Shown piece after piece: positions 1-9,151 of a stretch of 64,000 nucleotides of DNA (the stretch's first letter is position 1; each line of letters opens with the position of its first letter). The notes below the pieces were generated by a model. The model was given only the letters and a program-made list of their open reading frames with translations. It had not been told where the DNA came from and searched no databases. The DNA is from an uncultured Bacillota bacterium (GTDB lineage Bacteria > Bacillota_I > Bacilli_A > RFN20 > CAG-631), in assembly GCA_902491575.1 (NCBI GenBank), contig CABUID010000005.1, positions 50,262 through 114,261 of the forward strand. Reading direction: 5' to 3'. The translations under genes and the position numbers were made by a program.

Positions 1-1
1 C

Positions 2-1021
2 GATTCATCACAATATATAAGTTATGAAGAGTATAAAAAATTAGATAATCAAAGTGATTACGTAGGTGAATTAAAAGCATCGAGCAATGTTAAAATACCA
101 ACATCTGAAGAAGTTGAAGAATATGCTCAATACATAAATGAAGAGTTTATTTCAAATGCTACTGAAGATGTAAAAAAAGAATGGGAAGAAATTGAAAAAC
201 TAGATAAAGAATCAAAAGAATATTTAAATAAAACTTACGATTTTTATATTCGAAATTACTATAAATTAACTTTATGTCCAAATAATGTTTTCTATTATCA
301 ATCTGAATATGCTAAATTTGATGATGATGGAAATTATATTTATAGTAACTTTCTTTTACTTACTGAAAGTTGGGGAATGGCTTCTTTTAAAAATGATAAA
401 GGTACGGAAATAGCTTATGATGGTTATTATTCCAATATGGATGATGGTTTTTCATTATTTAATACTTTGACGGCTAATAATGATATCCAGTATATTCAAA
501 ATAATGTTGATTTATTTATGATTTCTTTATACGATTCGGTAGCCTCCATACGTACATTTTTAATCGGATTACAATTATTTAGATACATCCCTATATTTAT
601 CTTAGCTTTGGCTATTTTAGGATTATTCTTATTCTGTTTAGGAAAAATTAAAAGAAATGATTATGCTCAAAAATATATTGGAAGTTTTAAAATTGTATCT
701 AGTTTTTTAATTGGAGCAGCAACGATATCGGGCATATTAACCTTAATTATTGCTTTCTTCTTTAATAGTCAAACATCTGTAAATGTAGGTATGTGGAGTT
801 TATTATCTGTTTTAAGTGTTCGTGTATTTATATTTGCTATTGTTGAAGCCATCTTAGCAAAGAAAAATAAGAATAACGTAACCATAAATACAGTTAGCAA
901 AAAAGATATTCTCTTTGAAGAGCAACCTTCGATTGACTTATCTAAAGTTGAAACAGGGACTAAAATTATCGAAAATGAAGATGTAGATGATGATGAAGAT
1001 GAAAAAATGGAGTTGCTATAG
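2..1021 (+). CDS. Membrane protein of unknown function (5' end outside window)
   Basis: The frame is open from base 2 through to the stop at 1021, so this is the last 339 residues of a longer protein; the Met at 377 is internal. The visible part starts with a charged, Glu/Lys-rich, probably extracytoplasmic region of about 180 residues. Three hydrophobic segments follow, at roughly 580-645, 680-760 and 790-860 in DNA coordinates. The tail is short and very acidic (DVDDDEDE) and probably cytoplasmic. I do not recognise a family. A GTG-start HAD phosphatase gene follows after 17 bases, so the two are probably cotranscribed. Confidence 0.75.
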   Translation, partial: DSSQYISYEEYKKLDNQSDYVGELKASSNVKIPTSEEVEEYAQYINEEFISNATEDVKKEWEEIEKLDKESKEYLNKTYDFYIRNYYKLTLCPNNVFYYQSEYAKFDDDGNYIYSNFLLLTESWGMASFKNDKGTEIAYDGYYSNMDDGFSLFNTLTANNDIQYIQNNVDLFMISLYDSVASIRTFLIGLQLFRYIPIFILALAILGLFLFCLGKIKRNDYAQKYIGSFKIVSSFLIGAATISGILTLIIAFFFNSQTSVNVGMWSLLSVLSVRVFIFAIVEAILAKKNKNNVTINTVSKKDILFEEQPSIDLSKVETGTKIIENEDVDDDEDEKMELL

Positions 1022-1038
1022 GAAAGAGGCAAAAATTG

Positions 1039-1719
1039 GTGAAAAAATTACTTATTTTTGATGCTTATGGGACATTGATATCATCTGGCACCAGCTCGAT
1101 TGATTCAACAAAAAAAATATTATCCCTTCAAGATAAAGAAATTGATCCTGTGCTTTTTTATGCTGATTGGAAACAAATTCACCGCAAACATTTTGATGAG
1201 TGCAATGAAAAACAATTTATAACTGAATGGGAAATCTATCGTCAAGATTTAAAAGTATTATATGAAAAATATGATATAAAACGTCCCTATCAAGAAGATG
1301 TAAAAATTATGCTAGCAGCACAATATAATCGAAAAGTATTTGATGATGTAATGGATACGATTTTTATTTTAAAAAAAGATTTTCGGGTAGTAATAGGTTC
1401 AACTTCTGATACACAACCGCTTTTAAAAAACTTAAAAGATAATCATTTGGACATTGATCAAGTTTATACTTCTGAAAGAATACAAAAATATAAACCATCA
1501 AAAGATTTTTATAAATATATTTTAAATAAAGAAAAGGTAAAGGCCGAAGAAACCATTTTTATAGGTGATTCCTTAATAGATGATATACAAGGACCATCTT
1601 TGCTTTATATGAGCACTATTCTTATTGATCGGTTTTATAATTATAAAGAAGGAAAGATCAAGCCAGATTATGTAATTCATCATTTAAATGAAATTTTAGA
1701 TATCGTAAAAGTGATTTAA
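1039..1719 (+). CDS. HAD-superfamily hydrolase
   Basis: Probable small-molecule phosphatase or dehalogenase-type hydrolase of the HAD superfamily. Motif I is FDAYGT near residue 8, with the first Asp as predicted nucleophile. Motif II is the STSD region, and the acidic motif IV is GDSLIDD near residue 180. Length (226 aa) is normal for the YjjG / haloacid-dehalogenase-like branch. I chose the GTG at 1039 because the purine-rich GAAAGAGG at 1022-1029 lies 9 bases upstream; a TTG one codon earlier (1036) is the alternative. The substrate cannot be told from sequence. An intrinsic terminator overlaps the stop codon. Confidence 0.85.
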   Translation: MKKLLIFDAYGTLISSGTSSIDSTKKILSLQDKEIDPVLFYADWKQIHRKHFDECNEKQFITEWEIYRQDLKVLYEKYDIKRPYQEDVKIMLAAQYNRKVFDDVMDTIFILKKDFRVVIGSTSDTQPLLKNLKDNHLDIDQVYTSERIQKYKPSKDFYKYILNKEKVKAEETIFIGDSLIDDIQGPSLLYMSTILIDRFYNYKEGKIKPDYVIHHLNEILDIVKVI

Positions 1720-1735
1720 AACATCACTTTTTTTT
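1708..1735 (+). terminator. Intrinsic terminator after the HAD gene
   Basis: Eight-base perfect stem (AAAGTGAT / ATCACTTT) with a 7-nt loop and a following T run. The left arm lies in the last codons of the HAD gene. It separates the first two genes from the cell-wall cluster. Confidence 0.8.
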
Positions 1736-1806
1736 ATAAGAAATATAAAATATTTAACTTAGATTTCTAAAAAAAGTGAATCATTCATATATTTAAATGT
1801 GATATT

Positions 1807-3708
1807 ATGATACAGCAAAACTTAAAGAAAAAAATTAGATATTATAAATATTTTGTCTATTTTATTATGGTAGCGATTGTTGGAAAATTATCTTATATTC
1901 AAATTATAAACTACCAGGAAATTAATGAAATGGCAAATGATTCATGGGAAAGAAGCTTTCCACTAGAACCATCAAGAGGAATCATTTATGATGCAAATTT
2001 AAATGAAATTGCAACGAATCTTGCTTCTATGTCTATCTATATTATCCCATCTCAAGTAAATGATTTAGAAGAATTAGCGAATAAATTGGCAAATGTTTTA
2101 GATACAAATAAAAGTACAATTTATCAAAAAATAAATAAAAAGACTTCTATTGTTAAACTTTTTCCAGAAGGGAAAAACATTTCGAATGATTTAGCAAAAC
2201 AAATTAGTTCCTGGAATGAAAAGGGGCTATATTTAGTTTATGATAATGAGAGGTATTACCCATATAATGAATTATTAGCTCATAGTATTGGTTTTGTTGG
2301 AATTGATAATCAAGGACTTGCTGGACTTGAAAGTAAATATGACGAAATTTTAAAAGGTAAAAAAGGGGCTTTAAACTATAAATTGGATGCGAAAGGTGGC
2401 CTATTAAACGGCTATTCGAGTGAAATTGTTTCACCAGTTAATGGATTTAATATCCAATTGACTATCGATTTAAAAATACAGCAAATCATGGAAAGGGAAT
2501 TAAAAAATGCTTATCAAAAATACAACGCAGAAAGCATTTATGGAATCGCGATGGATCCAAATAATGGTGAAATATTAGCCATTGCTTCTTATCCATCTTT
2601 TGATTTAAATAATTATTCAAATTACGATCAAGAAATTTATAATCGAAATCTTCCGGTTTGGAAATCCTATGAGCCAGGTTCAACTTTTAAAGTTTTTTCT
2701 TTTGCAGCCGCACTTGAAGAAAAGAAAATCGATATGTTTAAAGATACCTATTATGATGATGGAACAGAAGTTGTGGATGGTTTTACTATTAAATCTTGGA
2801 AAAAAGGTGGACATGGATTACAGACTTTTTTAGAAGTTTTAGAAAATTCTTCGAACCCTGGATTTGTTGAAATAAGTCGAAGATTAGGACGTGAAACATT
2901 ATATAATTATGTTAAAAAATTTGGTTTTACAAAGAAAACAAATGTTGATTTAGTCGGTGAATCCTCAGGAATTTTCTTTAAATTTGAGAATTATAATAAC
3001 TTAGAAAATGCGACGACTTCATTCGGACAAGGAATTTCAGTGACACAAATACAAATGATTCGGGCATTTTGTAGCGTCATTAATGGCGGGACATTATATC
3101 GTCCTAAAATTACAAAATCAATCATGTTGCCATTTAATAATGAAATTATTTATGAAGTGCCTACAATAATTGATGCAGAAAATATTATTTCCAAAGAAAC
3201 GAGTGAGCAAATGCGTTATGCTTTAGAAAGCGTTGTAGCGCATGGCTCAGGTAGAAAAGCGTATATGGAAGGATATCGAGTTGGTGGAAAAACAGGAACG
3301 GCTCAAATCGCTGAAAATGGAGTTTATTTACAAGGACAATATATTTTATCTTTTATGGGTGCACTTCCAATGAATAACCCGCAAATAGCTGTTTATGTAT
3401 GTATGGAAAAACCTCATTCGTTAATTCAATATGGGGGAACCATAGTAGGCCCTATCGTCAACAATATTTTTAATGATGTAGTGACTTATATGAATATTCC
3501 TCGACAAGATAATGAACTTGATTTTGAATATACTTGGATGGATATTAAAACTTATCCTGTCGAAAATTATATCGGAAAAACGAAAAAAGAAATCAAATCG
3601 AGTCATTTTAAATTTGTATATATTGGTGATGGTGATAAGGTTATCTCACAACTTCCAGCACCTAATGAAAAAATTCAAGAAGGAAAAGAAGTTATATTAT
3701 TTACATAA
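1807..3708 (+). CDS. Class B penicillin-binding protein (FtsI/PBP2B/SpoVD type)
   Basis: Monofunctional DD-transpeptidase that cross-links septal peptidoglycan outside the membrane. One N-terminal membrane anchor (about residues 13-30) is followed by the PBP dimerisation region and the transpeptidase domain. The active-site signatures are S292-T-F-K295, S348-S-N350 and K495-T-G-T. A single C-terminal PASTA-like domain covers about residues 580-633. One PASTA domain resembles SpoVD, while division PBP2B usually has two; with only one such gene here it may serve vegetative division, the spore cortex, or both. The start is ATG 1807; no strong Shine-Dalgarno is visible. It heads the dcw cluster, with no mraZ, rsmH or ftsL upstream in the window. 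Confidence 0.93.
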   Translation: MIQQNLKKKIRYYKYFVYFIMVAIVGKLSYIQIINYQEINEMANDSWERSFPLEPSRGIIYDANLNEIATNLASMSIYIIPSQVNDLEELANKLANVLDTNKSTIYQKINKKTSIVKLFPEGKNISNDLAKQISSWNEKGLYLVYDNERYYPYNELLAHSIGFVGIDNQGLAGLESKYDEILKGKKGALNYKLDAKGGLLNGYSSEIVSPVNGFNIQLTIDLKIQQIMERELKNAYQKYNAESIYGIAMDPNNGEILAIASYPSFDLNNYSNYDQEIYNRNLPVWKSYEPGSTFKVFSFAAALEEKKIDMFKDTYYDDGTEVVDGFTIKSWKKGGHGLQTFLEVLENSSNPGFVEISRRLGRETLYNYVKKFGFTKKTNVDLVGESSGIFFKFENYNNLENATTSFGQGISVTQIQMIRAFCSVINGGTLYRPKITKSIMLPFNNEIIYEVPTIIDAENIISKETSEQMRYALESVVAHGSGRKAYMEGYRVGGKTGTAQIAENGVYLQGQYILSFMGALPMNNPQIAVYVCMEKPHSLIQYGGTIVGPIVNNIFNDVVTYMNIPRQDNELDFEYTWMDIKTYPVENYIGKTKKEIKSSHFKFVYIGDGDKVISQLPAPNEKIQEGKEVILFT

Positions 3709-3725
3709 TAGCTAAGAAAGGAATG

Positions 3726-4829
3726 ATGACCATTATTCATTTAGAAAATGATCCTTTAAAAAGATATTTTAAATCTTTTGAATATAAAGAATTGTATCCT
3801 TTCGATAAGATTTTTGTAATTGGAATAACAGGAAGTTGTGGTAAAACATCTACTTCATTATATATTTATCATTTTTTAAAAAATCATCAAGTGGATGTTT
3901 GCTATATTGGCACACATAAAATTCTTTATAAAAACCTTCAACTTGATACTTCGAATACGACATTAGAAATCGATCAACTTTATGACTACTTCATAAAAAA
4001 TTGTATTTTCCCGAAAATCATCGTTATGGAAGTTTCCTCACATGGAATTAATTTGGCAAGAATTAATTGTTTTCATTTTCATCTTATCGGTCTTACAAAT
4101 CTTGGTCAAGATCATCTTGATTTTCACTTAAATCAAAAAAACTATCATAATGTTAAAAAAGCTTTTTTAAATAACAATAGCCAACCTCAAAAAGTTTTTA
4201 TCCCTTTAAAGTATAAAAGTAAAGAGTTTAAAAATTGCCAATATTATGAAGTGAATCAAGAAATGTTTGATCAAAAGAAACATTTACCTTATGATTATCA
4301 AAACTTGTACCTTGCTTATTTAATATTAAAAGAAATGAAATACGATGAAAAAATGATAATTGAAGAATTAAATAATACACAATTATTAAACGGTAGAGGA
4401 GAAATTATTTATCATCATCAACAAAGAATTATCATTGATTATGCTCATCAAGTGGAATCCTTTGAAGCAATTTTAAACAATCAAAACTTTAATAAAGTTG
4501 TCATTTTTGGTTGTGGTGGCAATCGTGAAAAACAAAAAAGAATGATTATGGGAAAAATAGCAGAAAAATACTGCAAATACGTCATTATCACGGAAGACAA
4601 CTCAAGAAATGAAGATTTGATGGATATCATTCATGATATCACATCACAAATGAGTAATTATACAATCATTAAAGATCGTCAAGAAGCCATCCGATATGCT
4701 TTAAATAATTATAAAGATATCGATATTTATATTCTTGGAAAAGGGGATGAAGAATTTATTGAAAAAAATCATCAAAAAATATATTTTAATGATAAAAAAG
4801 AAGTCCTAAAAATCATAATGAAAAGATAA
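3726..4829 (+). CDS. murE: MurE-type Mur ligase, short N-terminus
   Basis: ATP-dependent ligase adding the third stem-peptide residue to UDP-MurNAc-L-Ala-D-Glu. The central domain has the P-loop G36-S-C-G-K-T-S and the LTNLGQDHLDFH segment. The C-terminal domain has the MurE-like GRGE, DYAH and FGCGGNREKQKR segments. The DNSRNED motif resembles the DNPR motif of meso-diaminopimelate-adding enzymes, with Pro changed to Ser, so mDap is the likelier substrate (inference). At 367 aa it is about 100 residues shorter than usual: only some 35 residues precede the P-loop, so the N-terminal uridine-binding domain is largely missing. ATG 3726 fits AAAGG at 3717-3721 better than the ATG one codon earlier. 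Confidence 0.85.
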   Translation: MTIIHLENDPLKRYFKSFEYKELYPFDKIFVIGITGSCGKTSTSLYIYHFLKNHQVDVCYIGTHKILYKNLQLDTSNTTLEIDQLYDYFIKNCIFPKIIVMEVSSHGINLARINCFHFHLIGLTNLGQDHLDFHLNQKNYHNVKKAFLNNNSQPQKVFIPLKYKSKEFKNCQYYEVNQEMFDQKKHLPYDYQNLYLAYLILKEMKYDEKMIIEELNNTQLLNGRGEIIYHHQQRIIIDYAHQVESFEAILNNQNFNKVVIFGCGGNREKQKRMIMGKIAEKYCKYVIITEDNSRNEDLMDIIHDITSQMSNYTIIKDRQEAIRYALNNYKDIDIYILGKGDEEFIEKNHQKIYFNDKKEVLKIIMKR

Positions 4830-4833
4830 ATAA

Positions 4834-4873
4834 AAAATAAGATTATTTGATTAAATAAAATCTTATTTTTTTT
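4834..4873 (+). terminator. Intrinsic terminator between murE and mraY
   Basis: Eleven-base perfect stem (AAAATAAGATT / AATCTTATTTT) with a 14-nt loop, running into a T tract. It suggests that at least part of the transcription of the dcw cluster ends here, so mraY onward may have its own promoter. Confidence 0.75.
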
Positions 4874-4935
4874 ATAATTTTAAAAAAAATCATTGAATGA
4901 GAACGTTTTGCATATCATTTAAAGAGAGTGGTAAT

Positions 4936-5892
4936 ATGAATGATTTTATTAAATTAATATTATGTTTAATCGTTTCTTTTTTATTCTCGTTTCTTTTTTG
5001 CAAGATTCATTTAAAATTTTTTAAATCTACTCCAAAGGATCAAGAAGAAGTTAAAGCACTTCATCCACACCATCAATTTAAAAGTTGTGGCGGAATCGAT
5101 TTTATTTTATCAACATTAATTACTTTTATACTTTTTAATTTCAAAAATTCAAATCATAAATCCTTTTTCCTCCTTATTTTTACTGCTTTGTATTTTGCTT
5201 TAATTGGATGGATTGATGATTTAATTAAAATCAAAGCGAAAGATAATAAAGGGTTGAGTGCTCTATTACGGATTATTTTAGAATTGATAGGAGCCATTAT
5301 TATTGTAGAAATAACCTCGATTGAACTTATTGAATTTATACGTGTAAAAGAAATTTATATTTACATTGGATCTTTTGCTTTAATCTATGCTGTATTTTGC
5401 ATTTTAGGAACTTGTAATGCCATTAATCTTACCGATGGGTTAGATGGACTTGTAACCATTACTTATTTATTAGCTGTTACTCCTTTCGTTTATATTTCTA
5501 TCCGTCAAGGAAACTTTATTGTGTGTTCATTTTTGATTTCGTTGATTGGTTCTTTACTGGCTTATCTTTGTTTTAATTTTAATCCAAGTAAACTCATCAT
5601 GGGTGATGTAGGTTCTTTATCTTTAGGTGCATTATTAGCAGTAAGTGCCATTATTTTAAATTCTGAAATCCTTCTTTTAATTTCAGGAGGAATTTACATT
5701 ATAGAAGCATTATCCGTAATATTACAAGTCAGTTATTTTAAACTAACAAAAGGGAAAAGAATATTTAAGATGACACCATTACATTATCATTTTATAAAAA
5801 AAGGAATGAAAGATACGAATGTGGTCTTACTCTTTACAGTATTTGGGATTATCTTATCTATTTTAGCAACGATAATAGGGGTGATTATATGA
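4936..5892 (+). CDS. mraY: Phospho-N-acetylmuramoyl-pentapeptide transferase
   Basis: Integral membrane enzyme moving phospho-MurNAc-pentapeptide onto undecaprenyl phosphate to make lipid I. About ten hydrophobic segments are visible. Family signatures are the paired aspartates in GWIDDLIKI, the NLTDGLDGL loop, MGDVGSLSLGA, and the His-rich cytoplasmic loop PLHYHFIKKG. I chose ATG 4936 (318 aa, the normal family length) because AAAGAGAGTGG lies just upstream; a Met 39 bases earlier would add an atypical extension. The stop overlaps the murD start by 4 bases, which indicates translational coupling. Confidence 0.95.
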   Translation: MNDFIKLILCLIVSFLFSFLFCKIHLKFFKSTPKDQEEVKALHPHHQFKSCGGIDFILSTLITFILFNFKNSNHKSFFLLIFTALYFALIGWIDDLIKIKAKDNKGLSALLRIILELIGAIIIVEITSIELIEFIRVKEIYIYIGSFALIYAVFCILGTCNAINLTDGLDGLVTITYLLAVTPFVYISIRQGNFIVCSFLISLIGSLLAYLCFNFNPSKLIMGDVGSLSLGALLAVSAIILNSEILLLISGGIYIIEALSVILQVSYFKLTKGKRIFKMTPLHYHFIKKGMKDTNVVLLFTVFGIILSILATIIGVII

Positions 5893-7103
5893 AATTCTTA
5901 CTACTTGGAAAAGGCGAAAGTATTGAAGCCATAAAAAAATATTTAAAATATCAAGATGTAGAGTATATTCAAGCTGTCTTTGATTTTGAATATAGTTCAA
6001 AATATCTTTTAATTGATGATAATTTGCTTCATCTGGATGATATTGATTATGCCATTAAAAGTCCAGGAATTAGTGAAACAAATAAAATGTATTTAAAATT
6101 ATCCAAAAAATTTAAATTTATCAGTGAAATCGATTTATTAAGTATTTTTAGAGAAAAAGTGAAGACGATTGTTGTAACGGGAAGCAACGGGAAAACTACT
6201 TTTGTAAGTATGTTACACTATCTTTTTAAACAAGCAAAAATAAAATCGATTGCCGCAGGTAATTCGTTTAAGCCGTTAACATCTTATTATAAACAGTTTA
6301 ATAAAATTGATTATTTAATCCTTGAACAATCCTCTTTTCAACTTCACGATTTAAGGTTTTATCATCCTTTTATCTCCATCATTTTAAATCTACAAGATAA
6401 TCATTTAGATCATTCCTATTCGCTAAGATCTTACTTTGAAAATAAGAAGAATATTTATAGATATCAAAATAAAAATGATTATTTTATTTATGATTTAAAT
6501 AACACTAATTTAAAAACAGTTCATAGCAATGCGAATATTATTGACTTACTTTCTTATCCGAATATTGATAAAATTAAACCTTCTTTGCAAAAATATCAAA
6601 TGAATTTCAATTATATCTATACTATTTTTAAAATTTTATCTATTCCTATCGAATTAATAGAAAAAGTTAATCATTTTGAAACATTACCTTATCGTGAGGA
6701 AATGATTCAAATGAAAGATGTTACGTTTATTAATGATTCAAAATCAACCAGTGTAGATGCCACACTTTTTGCACTTTCACATATTGAAAATTTAAAAAAG
6801 TGTATTTTAATTATCGGTGGAAAAGATAAACATTCTTCTTTAGAAAGAATCAAAAATATAAAAGTTCGTTATATTCTTTGCTATGGTGAAATTGTCCAGA
6901 AAGCAACGAGTCAAATACCAGGAATCATTCCTTGTAAATCATTGAATGAAGCTTTTCAAATTGCTTGTGACATTTTAATGGATCATAAAATAGTACTTTT
7001 TAGTCCTGCAACTTCTAGTCATGATCAATACTCTTCTTTTATAGAAAGAGGCAAACATTTTAATAAGTTGGTGAAAAACTATGAAAAAAATAGAAAAGAT
7101 TGA
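5889..7103 (+). CDS. murD: UDP-N-acetylmuramoyl-L-alanine--D-glutamate ligase
   Basis: Cytoplasmic Mur ligase adding D-Glu to UDP-MurNAc-L-Ala. The P-loop TGSNGKTT begins at T97. It is followed by the LEQSSFQL and LNLQDNHLDHS central-domain segments and a C-terminal NDSKSTSVDATLFAL segment typical of MurD. At 404 aa it is somewhat shorter than the usual 440-450. It overlaps mraY by 4 bases and ftsW by 23 bases. Position between mraY and ftsW matches the Bacillus dcw order and supports MurD over other Mur ligases. Confidence 0.93.
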   Translation: MKFLLLGKGESIEAIKKYLKYQDVEYIQAVFDFEYSSKYLLIDDNLLHLDDIDYAIKSPGISETNKMYLKLSKKFKFISEIDLLSIFREKVKTIVVTGSNGKTTFVSMLHYLFKQAKIKSIAAGNSFKPLTSYYKQFNKIDYLILEQSSFQLHDLRFYHPFISIILNLQDNHLDHSYSLRSYFENKKNIYRYQNKNDYFIYDLNNTNLKTVHSNANIIDLLSYPNIDKIKPSLQKYQMNFNYIYTIFKILSIPIELIEKVNHFETLPYREEMIQMKDVTFINDSKSTSVDATLFALSHIENLKKCILIIGGKDKHSSLERIKNIKVRYILCYGEIVQKATSQIPGIIPCKSLNEAFQIACDILMDHKIVLFSPATSSHDQYSSFIERGKHFNKLVKNYEKNRKD

Positions 7104-8202
7104 TAAAAATAACCTTATTATTTTCATCTCATTAAGTTTGATACTTATCATTGGATTATTTATGGTTTATTCATCGAGTTCGATATGGGCTAATTATTAT
7201 TTCAATGATAAATTTTATTATTTTAAAAGACAAAGTATCTTTGTTTTCATTGGTCTTATCTTAATGGTGGGTTTATATAAAATTAAATTATCCTTTTTAA
7301 GAAAACATACCCTTCTTTTATTGTCGATAGGTTTTTTATCCTTAATACTCGTTATAATCCCTGGATTAGGGAGTCAAATAAACGGTTCTAGAAGTTGGTT
7401 TAAAATTGGCTCATTTTTACTGCAACCAGCAGAGATTTTTAAATTGATTATCGTATTGTATATGGCTGATCGTTTAGATCGTTACTATGAAAATACAAAA
7501 CAGTTTTTTAAAACAGTTGTTGTTTTATTACTTCCAGGTGTTCTTGGTTTTGCCCTTATCATGCTCCAGCCTGATTTTGGAACAGGAATTGTAATGCTTG
7601 GTTCTATTTTAATGATGTGCATTTTATCAAAAAATAAATTCAAAAATTATTTGATTTTAATGGGAAGTGCTGTCATTGCTTTTGCCATATTAATCGTTAG
7701 CAGTGCCTACCGAAGTGAAAGAATACTTGCATTTATTAACCCATATTCTGATCCTTTAGGTAGTGGTTTTCAAACCATTCAATCCATGTATGCTATTGGT
7801 CCTGGAGGTATTTTAGGAAAGGGAATCGACTCTTCTTATCAAAAATATTTTTATTTACCAGAACCACAAACGGATTTTATATTTGCAATTTTTGCAGAAG
7901 ATTTTGGCTTTATAGGTTGTATTTTATTGATTGGCTTATATACAATTTTAATCTATGGCATGCTCAATAAAGCCAAAGATGAAAAAACAACTTATAAAAG
8001 TTTTTTAGATATAGGTATAGCTTCTTTAATCATCATTCAAGTTTGTATCAATTTATGTGTGGTAGTAGGATTGATTCCCGTTACTGGAATTACTTTACCT
8101 TTTATGAGTTATGGAGGAAGTAGTATAACTATGTTACTTGCAGGGATGGGATTATTATTAAACAAAGGAGAAGATATTGATGAAAGTAGTTTTATCAGGT
8201 AG
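7081..8202 (+). CDS. ftsW: SEDS-family peptidoglycan glycosyltransferase (FtsW/SpoVE)
   Basis: Polytopic lipid II polymerase acting at the septum together with the class B PBP. About ten transmembrane segments are visible. SEDS signatures include VYSSSS in the first segment, the NGSRSWFKIGSFLLQPAEIFK loop, LQPDFGTG, and the C-terminal LPFMSYGGSS. Length (373 aa) is normal. It lies between murD and murG, the place of spoVE in B. subtilis, so it could be read as ftsW or spoVE; with one PBP and one SEDS gene here the pair may serve both division and sporulation. Confidence 0.92.
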   Translation: MKKIEKIDKNNLIIFISLSLILIIGLFMVYSSSSIWANYYFNDKFYYFKRQSIFVFIGLILMVGLYKIKLSFLRKHTLLLLSIGFLSLILVIIPGLGSQINGSRSWFKIGSFLLQPAEIFKLIIVLYMADRLDRYYENTKQFFKTVVVLLLPGVLGFALIMLQPDFGTGIVMLGSILMMCILSKNKFKNYLILMGSAVIAFAILIVSSAYRSERILAFINPYSDPLGSGFQTIQSMYAIGPGGILGKGIDSSYQKYFYLPEPQTDFIFAIFAEDFGFIGCILLIGLYTILIYGMLNKAKDEKTTYKSFLDIGIASLIIIQVCINLCVVVGLIPVTGITLPFMSYGGSSITMLLAGMGLLLNKGEDIDESSFIR

Positions 8203-9151
8203 TGGAAGTGGAGGGCATATTTACCCTTGTATTGCATTATATAAAGAATTAAAAAAAGAGCATCAAGTGATTCTTCTTATTTTTAAGGAAATCGATAAAA
8301 AAATATACGATATGAATCATCTTGCTTATCATTATATTGATAATCAACTATCTAATTTAGAAAAAATAAAAAAAATAAGAAAAATATTAAAAGATGAAAA
8401 AATTGATAAAGCCATCACTTTTGGTGGAAAGAACTCTGTTTTTATTCATTTAGTATGTAAAATAGAACATATTGATTCTTATATTTTTGAACAAAATGCC
8501 GTGATGGGAAAAGCCAATCAATTAAATTATTTTCTATGTAAAAAAATGTTTAGCAATTTTCCATTAAATAAGAAAAAAGAAATAAATGTAGGTAATCCCA
8601 ATGCGATATCTTTAAAAAGTGATAAGGGTAAAAAACTTTTCAATAATCAAAAAATTACTTTATTATTCACGATGGGTTCATTAGGCTCAGAAACGGTGAA
8701 TAAAGTTATTGAACAATATATCTTAAATAATAATGATTATAATATAATTTACATTAGTGGTTCCAATGTAAAAAGTAAAATTAAAGAAAGTGAACTTGTG
8801 AAAGTGTATTCATTTTATAATCCATTAAGCGATTTAATTCGTTCCTCTGATTTAATCATTAGTCGTGCCGGGGCGTCCACTTTATCTGAAATCATTGCTT
8901 TAAATAAGCCTTCTATTATCATTCCAAGTCCTTATGTGGCCAATAATCATCAATATAAAAATGCGAAAAAGATTTATCAAAATAAGGCTTGTGAAATGAT
9001 TCTTGAAAAAGAATTAAATTTGACACAATTAACATTGAAAATTCGCAATTTGACTACTAATGAAAATGCCTATAATGAAATGAAAAATAACTTAAAGAAA
9101 TTTGAAAATAAAGATTCTTTTGAAAAAATTAAGGATGAAATTTTTAAATGA
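8180..9151 (+). CDS. murG: UDP-GlcNAc:lipid I N-acetylglucosaminyltransferase
   Basis: Membrane-associated GT28 glycosyltransferase making lipid II. The N-terminal glycine-rich loop reads GSGSGGHIYPC. FEQNAVMGKAN matches the lipid-side segment, and the UDP-binding region has SRAGASTLSEI followed by PSPYVANNHQYKNA. At 323 aa it is compact (typical is 350-360). ATG 8180 is chosen over the TTG one codon upstream; AAAGGAG at 8164-8170 precedes it. It overlaps ftsW by 23 bases and murB by 4. Confidence 0.93.
   Translation: MKVVLSGSGSGGHIYPCIALYKELKKEHQVILLIFKEIDKKIYDMNHLAYHYIDNQLSNLEKIKKIRKILKDEKIDKAITFGGKNSVFIHLVCKIEHIDSYIFEQNAVMGKANQLNYFLCKKMFSNFPLNKKKEINVGNPNAISLKSDKGKKLFNNQKITLLFTMGSLGSETVNKVIEQYILNNNDYNIIYISGSNVKSKIKESELVKVYSFYNPLSDLIRSSDLIISRAGASTLSEIIALNKPSIIIPSPYVANNHQYKNAKKIYQNKACEMILEKELNLTQLTLKIRNLTTNENAYNEMKNNLKKFENKDSFEKIKDEIFK

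Noticed and set aside
3512..3715. 67-aa frame overlapping the end of the PBP gene
   Set aside because: Out-of-frame overlap with the PASTA-coding region; Lys/Ile-rich low-complexity translation.
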